Source: Paracoccus saliphilus (GTDB lineage: Bacteria; Pseudomonadota; Alphaproteobacteria; Rhodobacterales; Rhodobacteraceae). Taken from it: a stretch of 64,000 bases of DNA. Below, piece after piece: positions 1 to 9,790 of the stretch. The notes below the pieces were generated by a model. It had not been told where the DNA came from. It saw only the letters and a list, made by a program, of their open reading frames with translations, and made no database searches. The translations under genes were made by a program, and so were the position numbers. The DNA lies in NCBI RefSeq assembly GCF_028553805.1, contig NZ_CP067140.1, positions 682,001 through 746,000 of the forward strand, given 5' to 3'. The first letter of the stretch is position 1. Each line of letters starts with the position of its first letter.

Positions 1-423
1 GAGGTTACCGGCGTCGCCGATTTTCCCGGCACCAACGCGCTGCGCGTGGTCGGCGCGATCGGGCGTCGTCTGACGGCGCATGAAAGCGCGACAGGCCGTT
101 CGCTGCTCGCCCGGTTGCCGGATGAGGAGGTGCGGGCGCTTTTCACCGGGCAGGACATCCCGACAGAACTTTCCGAAAAGCTGGATAGAATTCGTCGTGA
201 CGGGTTTTCACTGTCGAGTCAGGAGGCCACGCCCGGCGTTGATGCGATTGCCATCGCGGTGGGCGATCCGGCCACCGAAGAGGCGGTCAGCCTGTGCATC
301 GTCTACCCCCATTCCCTCGTCGACGACAATGGCCGTGACGAGATGATCGCCGCCCTGTCCGAGGGCGCCAAAAGAATAGCGAGCGAATTGGGTGATACCG
401 CCTTCGTCTCGCCCAGAATCTGA
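1..423 (+). CDS. IclR-family transcriptional regulator, C-terminal part (5' end outside window)
   Basis: The reading frame is open from the first base and ends with TGA at 421-423, so only the last 140 residues are present. The text around HESATGRSLLARLPDEEV matches the start of the IclR effector-binding domain, where a conserved small-residue stretch is followed by an 'LLA.LP.EEV' helix. The N-terminal winged helix is off the window. The next gene begins 17 bp downstream with a purine-rich ribosome site, so this regulator is probably co-transcribed with, and regulates, the hydantoinase/oxoprolinase and dipeptide-transport genes. The ligand is unknown. Family assignment is fairly safe; the target is inference. 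Confidence 0.75.
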   Translation, partial: EVTGVADFPGTNALRVVGAIGRRLTAHESATGRSLLARLPDEEVRALFTGQDIPTELSEKLDRIRRDGFSLSSQEATPGVDAIAIAVGDPATEEAVSLCIVYPHSLVDDNGRDEMIAALSEGAKRIASELGDTAFVSPRI

Positions 424-440
424 GAAAGAGGAAGACCCGG

Positions 441-3400
441 ATGAATGCTTTATCACATCGCTGGCGCGTCGGTTTCGATATCGGCGGCACATTCACCGAT
501 TTCGTGCTGTATGACGGCGAGAACGCCTCGGTCAAATTGCACAAACGCCTGACAACTCCGCATGATCCCTCGGAGGCGGCACTTTTGGGTCTGCAAGAGC
601 TGCTGAACATGCAGGGGATCGGGCATGCGGATGTTAGCGAGATCGTCCATGGGACCACGCTGGTCACCAATGCCGTGATCGAGCGTAAGGGGTCACCGGT
701 CGGGCTGATCACGACGCGCGGTTTTCGCGATATCCTGGAGATGGGGACCGAGCAGCGTTACGACATTTACGACCTGTTTGTGAGTTTCCCCGATCCGATG
801 GTCAGCCGCGATCTGCGGCTTGAGGTGGACGAGCGGATGACGGCGCAGGGCAAGGTGGTGACGCCACTGGATGAGGCCGCGGTCCTGGCCGCTGCCAAGA
901 AACTGGTGGCCGAGGGCTGCGAGGCCATCGCGCTGATGTTCCTGCATTCCTATATCAATCCTGCGCATGAGAAACGCGCAGCCGAAATTATTCGGGCGGC
1001 TTTCCCTGAGCTTTTGGTTTCGCTGTCCTCCGACGTGGTGGCCGAGATGGGCGAGTATCAGCGTGCGGTGACGACCTGCGCCAATGCCTTCGTGCAGCCG
1101 CTCATGAACCGCTACCTGACCAAGATGGAAGGCGCCCTGCGCGCATCGGGCTTTGACGGGGCGCTGCGGCTGATGCATTCGGCGGGTGGCTTGGTGTCGT
1201 TAGAGACGGCGCGCGATTTCCCGATCCGGTTGCTGGAGAGTGGGCCGGCCGGTGGCGGGCTTGCGACGGCACTGTTCGGACAGGCTGCGGGACAGAAGGA
1301 TGTCATTTCCTTCGACATGGGCGGCACGACCGCCAAGGCCTGCATGATCGAGGATGGCCGTGCCGAGATCTCGCCGATGATGGAAGCGGCGCGGGTTCAC
1401 CGTTTCACCAAGGGTTCGGGTCTGCCGATCAAGGCGCCGGTGATCGAGATGATCGAGATCGGCGCCGGTGGCGGTTCGATCGCGGCAATCGACGAGGTCG
1501 GGCTGCTGAAGGTCGGGCCGCATTCGGCAGGTTCGGATCCCGGTCCCGCTTGTTACGGCATGGGTGGTGAGCAACCAACGGTGACCGATGCCAACCTGGT
1601 TCTGGGCTATTACGATCCGGGATTTTTCCTTGGCGGACGGATGAAGCTGGACCTGGAGGCAGCACGTACCGCAATCGCTCGCGTGGCCGAGCCGCTTGGC
1701 CTGGGTGTCGAAGAGGCCGCCCTGGGCATTCACAAGGTGGTCGTGGAAAGCATGGCCGCTGCTGCGCGCGTGCACCTGGTCGAGCGTGGCAAGGATCCGC
1801 GAGACTATTCCATGGTCGGATTTGGTGGAGCAGGCCCGGCCCATGCCACGGATGTGGCGCGGGCGATGGGAATTTCCTCGGTGCTGATCCCGCCCGCCTC
1901 CGGCGCGGCCTCGGCGCTTGGATTCCTTGCGGCGCCACTGTCCCATGATGGTGTGCGCTCGATGCGGATCGAGCTGACGCCGGGTTTCGACGCGGCGGCA
2001 CTGAACGGGTTGCTTCGAGATCTGGAAGAGGAAGGGTTGCACCACCTGACCCGCGCCGGGATCGCCCGTGAAGACGCGGTGATCGAACGCAGTGCGGATA
2101 TGCGGCTCGTGGGGCAGATGCATGACATCTCGGTCGATCTGCCCGATGGCGAGATCGGCGAGGCTGAACTACCCGCCATCCGCGAGGCTTTCACCCGCGC
2201 CTATTCCGCCCGCTATGCCGAACCTTTCGAGGGTGCACGCTTCGAGACGGTGAATTTCCGTGTCCGGGTGGCCGGGCCGACGCCGCAGCTTGCTCTGACA
2301 GGAGCTGCGGGTGGCGGAGATATGGCCGCCAAGATCAAGGGGCATCGTCAGTGCTGGTTCGACGAGGGCGAGTTCAGCACCGCCGTCTATGACCGTTATT
2401 CCCTCGGCGCGGGCGATGTCATCAATGGCCCCGCGATCATCGAGGAACGTGAATCGACCACGGTGGTCGGGCCGGCGGACAGCGTGACCATCGACGCGGG
2501 CTTGAACCTCTGCGTGCAGATCGGTGCCGTGAAGGCTGGTGAGGCGCTGGTCACGCCCGAGATGTCGCGGGCACAGGCCGTGGCCCGGATCGAGGCCGAT
2601 CCGATCGGGCTGGAGATCATGTGGTCGCGGTTGGTCAATGTGGTCGAGGAGATGTGGCTGACGGTCTGCCGAACGGCCTTTTCGCTGGTGATCGCAGAGG
2701 CTCAGGATTTCGCCTGCGAATTGCTGGATCGCGATGGCGAGACGCTGGCGCATAGCCCGCGCGCCATGCCGGTCTTCAACCTGACCTTGCCGCGCGCGGT
2801 CAAGGCGCTGCTCAAGCGCTATCCGGCCGAGACGCTGAAGCCCGGTGACGTGCTGATCACCAATGATCCGTGGCTTTGTGCGGGCCACCTGTTCGACATT
2901 GCCATCGTCACGCCCGCCTTCCGCGATGGGCGGCTGGTCGGGCTGATGGGAACGGTCGGGCATGTCTCGGATATCGGTGGCACCAAGGATTCGCTGCATG
3001 CGCGCGAGATCTACGAGGAAGGCCTGCAAATTCCGCCGATGAAACTGTTCGAGGCCGGGCGCCCGAACGAGACGCTGGTCGAGATGATCCGCCAGAATGT
3101 CCGCAACGGCGAGCAGGTTCTGGGCGATGTCTTTTCCTTCGTCGCGGCCAACAAGCTGGGGGCTGAGCGGCTGGAATCGTTCATGCGCGACTACGGCATG
3201 CATGACCTGGGCGCATTGGCCGAGGTGGTGCAGGGCCTGTCGGAAAAGGCGATGCGCGACGCGATCCGGGCCTTGCCCGATGGCGATTACCGGTCGGAGA
3301 TCACCAACAATCCGTTGGGCGAGAAGATCAGCTATCCGGTTCTGGTCAAGGTCGAGGGCGACGATATCACCGTCGATTTCGACGGGGTGCCTCCGCAATT

Positions 3401-4283
3401 GCCGCAAGGCGGGCTGAACTCGACGCTGAACTATACCGCGGCGCATGCCACCTATCCGCTGAAATGCATGTTGACGCCGACAGTGCGCGGCAATGCGGGA
3501 TGCTATCGGCCGTTCACCGTGACGGCGCCCGAAGGCTCGATCCTGAACCCGACCTATCCGGCCTCGGTGAACCTGCGCACGCGCACCGGCTGGTATCTGG
3601 CGCCGAATATCTTCCGGGCCATTGCCGATGCCGCGCCCCATCAGGTGCAATCCTTCACCGGGCTTTGCGTGGCAGCGAATATCTATGGTCAGGACAGGGA
3701 TGGCCGGTTCTATTCCGACATGCTGTTCTGTGGCGGCGGTCAGGGCGGGTCCGAGCGGGGCGATGGCAAGTCCGCCCTGCTCTGGCCGACTTCGGCGGCA
3801 AATACCTCGATCGAGCTGATGGAAAGCCGGGTGCCGGTGCTGGTTCTGGAGAAATCGTTGCTGTCCGACAGCGGCGGTCCGGGCAGGCATCGCGGCGGAC
3901 TAGGTCAGATCGTCCGCTTCTGCAAGCGCGATGCCGATGGCCAGTCGGCGCTCGTCTCGGTCTATCCCGAGGGCGTGGACAACCCCATCGACGGCTTGTT
4001 CGGTGGTCTGCCCGGCATGGGTGCGGTCGGGCGGGTGTTGTCCTCGGATGGCAGGTTGCTGCGTGATTGCGGTGCGGGTGAGCTGGTGTCGGTGTCGTCA
4101 CCGGACGAGATCGTGGAGATCGTGCTTGCGGGCGGTTCGGGCTATGGCGATCCGGTCGAACGCGACCCGGCGCTGATCTCGCGCGATTTGGCCTTGGGAT
4201 TCGTGACGCCCGAGCATGTCAGCCGCCACTACCGCCACATCCCCGAAGCAGCGGCTGCCGAAGCCAGCCCGCTTGACGCATGA
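441..4283 (+). CDS. Fused HyuA-HyuB hydantoinase/oxoprolinase family protein
   Basis: A 1280-residue protein joining the two subunits that are usually separate in bacterial N-methylhydantoinase or acetone-carboxylase-like enzymes, as in eukaryotic 5-oxoprolinase. The HyuA half covers about residues 1-700 and has the actin/hexokinase-type phosphate loop GFDIGGTFTDF near residue 11, the HGTTLVTNAVIERKG segment and the second ATP motif FDMGGTTAKA. The HyuB half starts near residue 717 (DPIGLEIMWSRL) and contains the family signature LITNDPWLCAGHLFDI. The family hydrolyses a cyclic amide such as hydantoin or 5-oxoproline with ATP; the true substrate cannot be read from sequence. The gene sits between an IclR regulator and an oligopeptide-type ABC importer, suggesting import then ring opening of a cyclic amide or modified peptide. 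Start chosen at ATG 441 behind GAAAGAGGAAG. Confidence 0.88.
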   Translation: MNALSHRWRVGFDIGGTFTDFVLYDGENASVKLHKRLTTPHDPSEAALLGLQELLNMQGIGHADVSEIVHGTTLVTNAVIERKGSPVGLITTRGFRDILEMGTEQRYDIYDLFVSFPDPMVSRDLRLEVDERMTAQGKVVTPLDEAAVLAAAKKLVAEGCEAIALMFLHSYINPAHEKRAAEIIRAAFPELLVSLSSDVVAEMGEYQRAVTTCANAFVQPLMNRYLTKMEGALRASGFDGALRLMHSAGGLVSLETARDFPIRLLESGPAGGGLATALFGQAAGQKDVISFDMGGTTAKACMIEDGRAEISPMMEAARVHRFTKGSGLPIKAPVIEMIEIGAGGGSIAAIDEVGLLKVGPHSAGSDPGPACYGMGGEQPTVTDANLVLGYYDPGFFLGGRMKLDLEAARTAIARVAEPLGLGVEEAALGIHKVVVESMAAAARVHLVERGKDPRDYSMVGFGGAGPAHATDVARAMGISSVLIPPASGAASALGFLAAPLSHDGVRSMRIELTPGFDAAALNGLLRDLEEEGLHHLTRAGIAREDAVIERSADMRLVGQMHDISVDLPDGEIGEAELPAIREAFTRAYSARYAEPFEGARFETVNFRVRVAGPTPQLALTGAAGGGDMAAKIKGHRQCWFDEGEFSTAVYDRYSLGAGDVINGPAIIEERESTTVVGPADSVTIDAGLNLCVQIGAVKAGEALVTPEMSRAQAVARIEADPIGLEIMWSRLVNVVEEMWLTVCRTAFSLVIAEAQDFACELLDRDGETLAHSPRAMPVFNLTLPRAVKALLKRYPAETLKPGDVLITNDPWLCAGHLFDIAIVTPAFRDGRLVGLMGTVGHVSDIGGTKDSLHAREIYEEGLQIPPMKLFEAGRPNETLVEMIRQNVRNGEQVLGDVFSFVAANKLGAERLESFMRDYGMHDLGALAEVVQGLSEKAMRDAIRALPDGDYRSEITNNPLGEKISYPVLVKVEGDDITVDFDGVPPQLPQGGLNSTLNYTAAHATYPLKCMLTPTVRGNAGCYRPFTVTAPEGSILNPTYPASVNLRTRTGWYLAPNIFRAIADAAPHQVQSFTGLCVAANIYGQDRDGRFYSDMLFCGGGQGGSERGDGKSALLWPTSAANTSIELMESRVPVLVLEKSLLSDSGGPGRHRGGLGQIVRFCKRDADGQSALVSVYPEGVDNPIDGLFGGLPGMGAVGRVLSSDGRLLRDCGAGELVSVSSPDEIVEIVLAGGSGYGDPVERDPALISRDLALGFVTPEHVSRHYRHIPEAAAAEASPLDA

Positions 4284-4358
4284 CCAAAAGTGGCACGGTC
4301 ATGCAGGCTGTGCCGCCGTTGAAACAGAATGACAAATGATCCAGCACGGAGACGATCC

Positions 4359-5936
4359 ATGAACAGCTCCTCTTCTCTCTCCCTATCACGTCGCGGCCTT
4401 CTGACCATGGCGGGCGTCGGTCTGGCCAGCACGGTCTTTCCACGCAAGATCTTTGCCCAAGCGGGTGGTGGCGTGCTTGTTATCGCTTCCGGGCAGGACA
4501 TTCCGAATTTCGATCCGCATACCGCGACGGGCTATTCGGCCTCGTTCTTCATGCGCAATGTCTATGATCCGCTGGTGCGGGTCTCGGGCAATCCGCCCGA
4601 GCCGCAGCCCGGTCTTGCCGAAAGCTGGGAGGTCAACGAGGACGGCACCGAGTTTACTTTCAAGCTGAACCCGGCGGCAAAATTCCACAGCGGAAATCCG
4701 GTGACGGCGGATGACGTGGTCTATTCCTTTGGCCGGTCGCTGAAGCTTGCCAAGGGCAATTCATGGATGATCCGCGATATCGTGACGCCAGAGGGCGTGA
4801 CGGCCGTCGACCCGGCCACGGTGAAATTCTCGCTGACCGCGCCCTATGCTCCGTTCCTGCAGGTTCTGCCCTGGATTTTCATCGTCGAGAAGGCTGCGGT
4901 CGAAGAAAATCTCGGCTCTAATGATGGCGAAACCTACCTGATGACGAATACCGCTGGATCGGGCCCCTTCAACGTGGCGCGGGTCGAGATCGGCACGCTT
5001 TACCACCTGGCCCGCGCGCCCGAGGCATGGCAGGCGGGCGGTGGCAATCTCGATGGTGTGGTCTGGCAGATCGTGCGTGAAACCGCGACTCAGCGCCTGA
5101 TGATCGAGCGGGGCGAGGCGCATATCGCTGTCGATCTGACCAGTGAGGACATGGATTCGCTGGAAGGCGCACCGGGCCTAGTCCGGGTGATCGAGCCGGA
5201 GTACCGGACCTTCTCGATCAAGATGAACACCGAGAACGGCCCCTGCGCTGATGTGAACCTGCGCAAGGCGATATCCTATGCCACGAATTACGAGGCCATC
5301 CTGGATGCGGCAGGTTATGCCGATCTGATGATCGGGCCGCTGCCGCATGGTATCCTTGGCCATGATCCCGAGCTTGAAGTTTATCGGATGGATCTGGATA
5401 AGGCCAAGGAATACATGGCTAAGACCGAGACGCCCGAAGGTGGCTTCACGCTGAAGATGATGCATGTCTCGGGGCTCGAGCAACAGCGGCGTTGGGCGCT
5501 GATCATGCTGGACAGCCTTAAGCAGCTGAATATCAACCTTGAAATCGTGCCGATGAACTGGCCCGACATGGTCGCGGCCTGCCGTTCGCCCGAGACCTTC
5601 CCCGACATGTTCCCGGTCTACCAGACGGCGAATTACGGTGACACCGACAATATCGCCTATGCAGCCTACCATTCCTCGCGCAACGGAAACTGGCAGAACG
5701 CGGTCTATAGCGACCCGGATACCGACGCGCTGATCGAAACCGCCCGGACCGAGATCGATCCGGAGAAGCGGGTGGAGATCTATGGAGAGTTGCAGCGCAA
5801 GCTGGTCGAGGATGCGCCCGACATCTTTGGCGTGCTGGAACGGCGCAAGCTGGCCATGCGCGAAACGGTGCAGGACTATCAGTTCACCCCGGTCGCTTCG
5901 AACGCCATCGAAGCCTGGCCACTGTCGCTCGGCTGA
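4359..5936 (+). CDS. Dipeptide/oligopeptide-type ABC transporter substrate-binding protein (SBP family 5), Tat-exported
   Basis: A 525-residue periplasmic binding protein. The N-terminus carries a twin-arginine signal (SLSRRGLLTMAGVGLAS) with a probable cut after KIFAQ, so it should be exported folded. The mature part starts with VLVIASGQDIPNFDPH and contains FTFKLNPAAKFHSGNPV, typical of the DppA/NikA/OppA family. I start at ATG 4359 because GGAGA lies 6 bp upstream; an in-frame ATG at 4329 would add ten residues ahead of the signal and lacks a good ribosome site. It is the first gene of an SBP-permease-permease-ATPase-ATPase set. The ligand may be a peptide, hydantoin-like compound or other small molecule. 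Confidence 0.9.
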   Translation: MNSSSSLSLSRRGLLTMAGVGLASTVFPRKIFAQAGGGVLVIASGQDIPNFDPHTATGYSASFFMRNVYDPLVRVSGNPPEPQPGLAESWEVNEDGTEFTFKLNPAAKFHSGNPVTADDVVYSFGRSLKLAKGNSWMIRDIVTPEGVTAVDPATVKFSLTAPYAPFLQVLPWIFIVEKAAVEENLGSNDGETYLMTNTAGSGPFNVARVEIGTLYHLARAPEAWQAGGGNLDGVVWQIVRETATQRLMIERGEAHIAVDLTSEDMDSLEGAPGLVRVIEPEYRTFSIKMNTENGPCADVNLRKAISYATNYEAILDAAGYADLMIGPLPHGILGHDPELEVYRMDLDKAKEYMAKTETPEGGFTLKMMHVSGLEQQRRWALIMLDSLKQLNINLEIVPMNWPDMVAACRSPETFPDMFPVYQTANYGDTDNIAYAAYHSSRNGNWQNAVYSDPDTDALIETARTEIDPEKRVEIYGELQRKLVEDAPDIFGVLERRKLAMRETVQDYQFTPVASNAIEAWPLSLG

Positions 5937-5996
5937 TACGATCGGCCGGCGGGCACGAGGATCAGCCCGCCAGTCTTCGAAGGAGGGAAACGGACC

Positions 5997-7004
5997 ATGC
6001 TGCAATTTATCGTCAGGCGCGTCCTGCTGCTGATCCCGGTCCTGATCGGGCTGACGGTCATCATGTTCGCTATCGCACGTATCCTGCCGGGCGATCCCGT
6101 GTCGCTGGCGGCTGGCCCGAATGCGACACAGGCCGAGATCGAGGCGCTGGCCGTCGAGTTCGGCCTCGATCAGCCAATCTGGGTTCAGTATGGTCAGTAT
6201 GTTTCGGGGTTGATGCAAGGTGACCTGGGCACCTCGCTGCTGACCCGGCGGCCAGTCGCGGCAGATATTGCGGCCTATCTGCCCGCGACGCTGGAACTGG
6301 TCTTTGCGGCCATGGCGATCGCGGTGCTGATCGGTATCCCGCTAGGCCTCGTGACTGCCGTCTGGCGCAATCGCTGGCCCGACTATCTTTCGCAGGTGGC
6401 GGCCATCGGGGCGATCTCGATGCCCCGCTTCTTCCTCGGACTGCTGCTGCAACTGTGTTTCGCGATGTGGCTGGCATGGCTGCCCCTGGGCGGGCGGCTG
6501 CCGATCATCGTGATCCCGCCACCCAGCGTTACCGGTTTCCTGACCATCGACTCGCTGATCGCAGGTGACTGGACGGCCTTCACCACCGCCCTGAGCCATC
6601 TGGCCATGCCCGCCATTGCCATGTCGCTGTCACCCTTGGCCACGATCATGCGGATGATGCGGTCTTCGACCATCGAGGTAATGCAGCAGGATTACGTGAT
6701 GACGGCCCGTGCGCTTGGCCTGCCCCGCCGCCAGATCATCACCAAATATGTCGCCCGTAACGCGGTCTCCGCCACGTTGACGGTGATCGGGCTCTATTTC
6801 GGCTGGCTGCTTGGCGGCACGGTGCTTGTCGAGACGGTCTTCGACTGGCCCGGTCTTGGCCTTTACGCCACCAAGGCGATCATCTCGCAGGACATGATGC
6901 CGGTGATCGGTGTGGCGCTGGTGATCGGCCTGCTGTTTGTCTTTGCCAATCTCGTCATCGACCTGCTCTATGGCGTCATCAATCCGAAGGTCCGCTACTC
7001 ATGA
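5997..7004 (+). CDS. ABC transporter permease, DppB/OppB type
   Basis: A 335-residue inner-membrane permease with the N-terminal hydrophobic segment LLLIPVLIGLTVIMFAIARI followed by LPGDPVSLAAG, the hallmark of DppB-type subunits. The cytoplasmic EAA loop region reads YVMTARALGLPRRQIITKYV. AGGAGG at 5981-5986 lies 10 bp upstream of the ATG. It overlaps the next permease gene by 4 bp (ATGA), implying translational coupling. It forms the heterodimeric channel with the following DppC-type subunit. Confidence 0.92.
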   Translation: MLQFIVRRVLLLIPVLIGLTVIMFAIARILPGDPVSLAAGPNATQAEIEALAVEFGLDQPIWVQYGQYVSGLMQGDLGTSLLTRRPVAADIAAYLPATLELVFAAMAIAVLIGIPLGLVTAVWRNRWPDYLSQVAAIGAISMPRFFLGLLLQLCFAMWLAWLPLGGRLPIIVIPPPSVTGFLTIDSLIAGDWTAFTTALSHLAMPAIAMSLSPLATIMRMMRSSTIEVMQQDYVMTARALGLPRRQIITKYVARNAVSATLTVIGLYFGWLLGGTVLVETVFDWPGLGLYATKAIISQDMMPVIGVALVIGLLFVFANLVIDLLYGVINPKVRYS

Positions 7005-7897
7005 CCGATACCGCAGAACATATCGCGACCGAGCCGGAACTGCCCAAGCAGGACAAGCTGCAGCGTGCGCTGTTCCGGTTCCGGCAAAGCAAGCTGTCGA
7101 TGCTGGGGGCGGTGATGGTGGCGCTGGTCGTATTCTTTACCGCCTTCGGCACGCTGCTTGCTCCTTTCCCTGACCATATCGCCGGTGGCGTGGATACCGC
7201 TGCCCGCTTCCAGCCGCCGTCATGGGCGCATCCCTTCGGCACCAACGAGCTGGGGCAGGATGTGCTGTCGCTGGTCATGGCGGGTACGACGGTATCAGTG
7301 CTGGCCGGGCTGAGCGTGGTGCTGATCGGCACAGTCATCGGTACGCTGGTCGGCGCCATCGCCGGTTTCGCGGGGGGCTGGATCGATGAGGTCCTGATGC
7401 GCCTGACCGACCTGACGCTGACCATTCCCGGACTGATCCTTGCCATGGCGGTGGCGGCGGCGCTCGGTCCTGGCTTTACCAACATGATCATCGCCATATC
7501 GCTGTCATGGTGGCCAGGTTATGCAAGACTGGTGCGGGGCGAGGTCCTGGCCGTGCGCGAGGAATCCTATGTCAACGCCGCCCGTGCCATAGGTGCCAAA
7601 CCGTCGCGCATCCTGCTGCGGCATATCCTGCCTAACACCGTTTCTCCGATCATCGTCAAGATGTCGCTGGATATGGGCTTCGCGATCCTGATGGTCGCCG
7701 GTCTGGGCTTTATCGGCATCGGCATCCGCCCGCCCACGCCGGAATGGGGCACGCTGTTATCAGTCTCGCGTTCCTACATGCCGGATTACTGGTGGACGGC
7801 AATGGCACCGGGCATGGCGATGTTCTTTGCGGTGTTCGGTTTCAATCTGCTCGGCGACGGGCTGCGCGATATTCTCGATCCGAAAGCGAGGCGCTGA
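7001..7897 (+). CDS. ABC transporter permease, DppC/OppC type
   Basis: A 298-residue permease with an N-terminal cytoplasmic tail, a first membrane segment around residues 32-52, and the family motif FGTNELGQDVLSLVMAG that resembles the 'FGTDxxGRDVLSR' signature of DppC. The EAA loop reads YVNAARAIGAKPSRILLRHI and the C-terminal region has FNLLGDGLRDILDPKARR. Its stop is separated from the ATPase start by one base, so the five transport genes are one operon. Confidence 0.92.
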   Translation: MTDTAEHIATEPELPKQDKLQRALFRFRQSKLSMLGAVMVALVVFFTAFGTLLAPFPDHIAGGVDTAARFQPPSWAHPFGTNELGQDVLSLVMAGTTVSVLAGLSVVLIGTVIGTLVGAIAGFAGGWIDEVLMRLTDLTLTIPGLILAMAVAAALGPGFTNMIIAISLSWWPGYARLVRGEVLAVREESYVNAARAIGAKPSRILLRHILPNTVSPIIVKMSLDMGFAILMVAGLGFIGIGIRPPTPEWGTLLSVSRSYMPDYWWTAMAPGMAMFFAVFGFNLLGDGLRDILDPKARR

Positions 7898-7898
7898 G

Positions 7899-8933
7899 AT
7901 GACTGCTCCACTTCTGTCGATCCGCGATCTGCATCTGTCGATGTCCAGCTATGAAGGTAAGGCGCATGTGCTGAACGGCATCGACCTGACCGTGAACCGG
8001 GGCGAAATCTGGGGGCTGGTCGGCGAAAGCGGCTGCGGCAAGTCGCTGACCGGGCTGTCGATCTCGCAACTTCTGCCATCGCCGCCCGCTGACTACATGG
8101 CCGGAGAGATCATGCTGGAGGGGCGCGATATGCTGAAACTGCCCCGGCCCGAGGTGCAGAAACTGCGCGGCAATCGCATCGGCATGATCTTTCAGGACCC
8201 GACCACCAACCTGAACCCCGCTTTTCGGATTGGGGATCAGCTCGTCGATGTCGCGTTGGCGGCGGCACGATGGAAGCCCGACATCCTCGATTGTCCGGCC
8301 GGTGCGGGAAAATCGGAACGGAAACGCGCCGCCCGCAGGTTGGCAGGTGACATGTTGGAACGTGTCGGCATTCCTGATGCCGGGATGCGCCTGGACAGCT
8401 ATCCGCACCAGTTCTCGGGCGGGATGAGGCAGCGCGTCTTGATCGCCATGGCGCTGATCGGGCGCCCGGACCTGTTGATCGCGGACGAGCCGACCACGGC
8501 GCTGGATGTGTCGGTGCAGGCGCAGATCCTGAAACTGCTGAAAGGATGCGTCGTCGATTACGACATGGGCGTGATCCTGATCACCCATAACCTGGGCGTG
8601 GTGGCCGAAACCTGTAGCCATGTTGCCGTGATGTATGCGGGCAATATCGTCGAAAGCGGGCCGGTCGCGGCGGTGATCGAACAGCCGGAGCATCCCTATA
8701 CCCGCGCTCTGATGGCCTCGATTCCGACGCGGGACACCAAGCGCGGGATGTTGCGAGGCCTTGCCGGGTCGGTTCCGAACCTGACCACACCTCCACCCGG
8801 TTGTCGCTTCGCGCCACGCTGCCGCCATGCCACAACAGCCTGCATGCAGGGTGTTCCCGCGCCGGTGCGGGTCGGCAGGGATCACACGGCCGCCTGTATC
8901 CATGCCAAGGAGCTGGAGATCGCCCATGTCTGA
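7899..8933 (+). CDS. ABC transporter ATP-binding protein, DppD type
   Basis: A 344-residue ATPase with Walker A GESGCGKS at residues 42-49, a FSGGMRQRV signature motif, and Walker [15 protein letters not shown]-terminal cysteine-bearing stretch ([15 protein letters not shown]) matches the oligopeptide-ABC C-terminal domain, which in this family can bind an Fe-S cluster. The start is ATG 7899, one base after the preceding stop; a longer frame upstream lies inside the permease gene and is not used. It overlaps the next ATPase gene by 8 bp. Confidence 0.92.
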   Translation: MTAPLLSIRDLHLSMSSYEGKAHVLNGIDLTVNRGEIWGLVGESGCGKSLTGLSISQLLPSPPADYMAGEIMLEGRDMLKLPRPEVQKLRGNRIGMIFQDPTTNLNPAFRIGDQLVDVALAAARWKPDILDCPAGAGKSERKRAARRLAGDMLERVGIPDAGMRLDSYPHQFSGGMRQRVLIAMALIGRPDLLIADEPTTALDVSVQAQILKLLKGCVVDYDMGVILITHNLGVVAETCSHVAVMYAGNIVESGPVAAVIEQPEHPYTRALMASIPTRDTKRGMLRGLAGSVPNLTTPPPGCRFAPRCRHATTACMQGVPAPVRVGRDHTAACIHAKELEIAHV

Positions 8934-9738
8934 GATCATGCTGGAAATCGACGATGTTTCGAAAATCTATGCGGGCAAGCGCGGCATGTTCGGCCGCTCG
9001 CACGAGGTCCGGGCCCTGAAACATGTTTCGCTTTCGGTCAGGCGGGGGGAAAGTTTTGGCCTGGTCGGTGAAAGCGGGTCGGGTAAGACCACGCTGACCC
9101 GCTCGATCCTGCAACTGGAGCGCCCGACATCCGGCAGGATCCTGTTCGAAGGCAGGGATCTGGGGCAGCTGTCGACGGCCGAGATGCGGCGGCTGCGCGC
9201 GCGTATCCAGATCGTGTTCCAGGACCCCTATGCCTCGCTGAATCCGCGTATGTCCGTGCATGACATCGTCACCGAACCGATGCTGATCCACCGCGAGACG
9301 CTTGGCCTGGACCGCCGCCAACGGACCGAGCGCGCCGTCGAGCTTCTGTCCCTGGTTGGACTGGGTCCGCAGCATCTTTATCGCCATCCGCATGAGTTCT
9401 CGGGTGGACAGCGCCAGCGTATCTGTATTGCGCGGGCGCTTGCCTCGGGACCCGACCTGCTGGTGCTGGACGAGCCGACCTCGGCCCTGGATGTCTCGGT
9501 GCAGGCGCAGGTGCTGAATTTGCTGTGTGAATTGCAGGAAAGGCTTGGACTAACCTATTTCTTCATCAGCCATGATCTTGGCGTGGTGCGCTATCTCTGC
9601 GACCGGCTGGCGCTGATCTATCGCGGCGAACTCGTCGAGCAGGGGGATTGTGCGGCGATCTTCGATGCGCCGGAAACCGAATATGCCCGCGCGTTGATTG
9701 GCGCGATGCCTGAAGTCAAGGTCCCGCCCGCGGCCTGA
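8926..9738 (+). CDS. ABC transporter ATP-binding protein, DppF type
   Basis: A 270-residue ATPase with Walker A GESGSGKT at residues 48-55, Q-loop QDPYASLNPRM, signature FSGGQRQR and Walker B LLVLDEPTSALD. The insertion after the first strand (YAGKRGMFGRSHEVRALKHV) is typical of DppF/OppF subunits. It pairs with the preceding DppD-type ATPase. It ends shortly before the LysR gene; no clear rho-independent terminator separates them. Confidence 0.92.
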   Translation: MSEIMLEIDDVSKIYAGKRGMFGRSHEVRALKHVSLSVRRGESFGLVGESGSGKTTLTRSILQLERPTSGRILFEGRDLGQLSTAEMRRLRARIQIVFQDPYASLNPRMSVHDIVTEPMLIHRETLGLDRRQRTERAVELLSLVGLGPQHLYRHPHEFSGGQRQRICIARALASGPDLLVLDEPTSALDVSVQAQVLNLLCELQERLGLTYFFISHDLGVVRYLCDRLALIYRGELVEQGDCAAIFDAPETEYARALIGAMPEVKVPPAA

Positions 9739-9790
9739 TCGGTACATCATCCGCTTGACGCGATGCGCGGCCTGCCTGCTATTGGGTGAC

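Noticed and set aside
2169..3890. A 573-codon reverse frame inside the HyuAB fusion gene
   Set aside because: It is antisense to a clearly recognised protein and rich in His/Arg/Gln as expected from the complement of GC-rich coding DNA.
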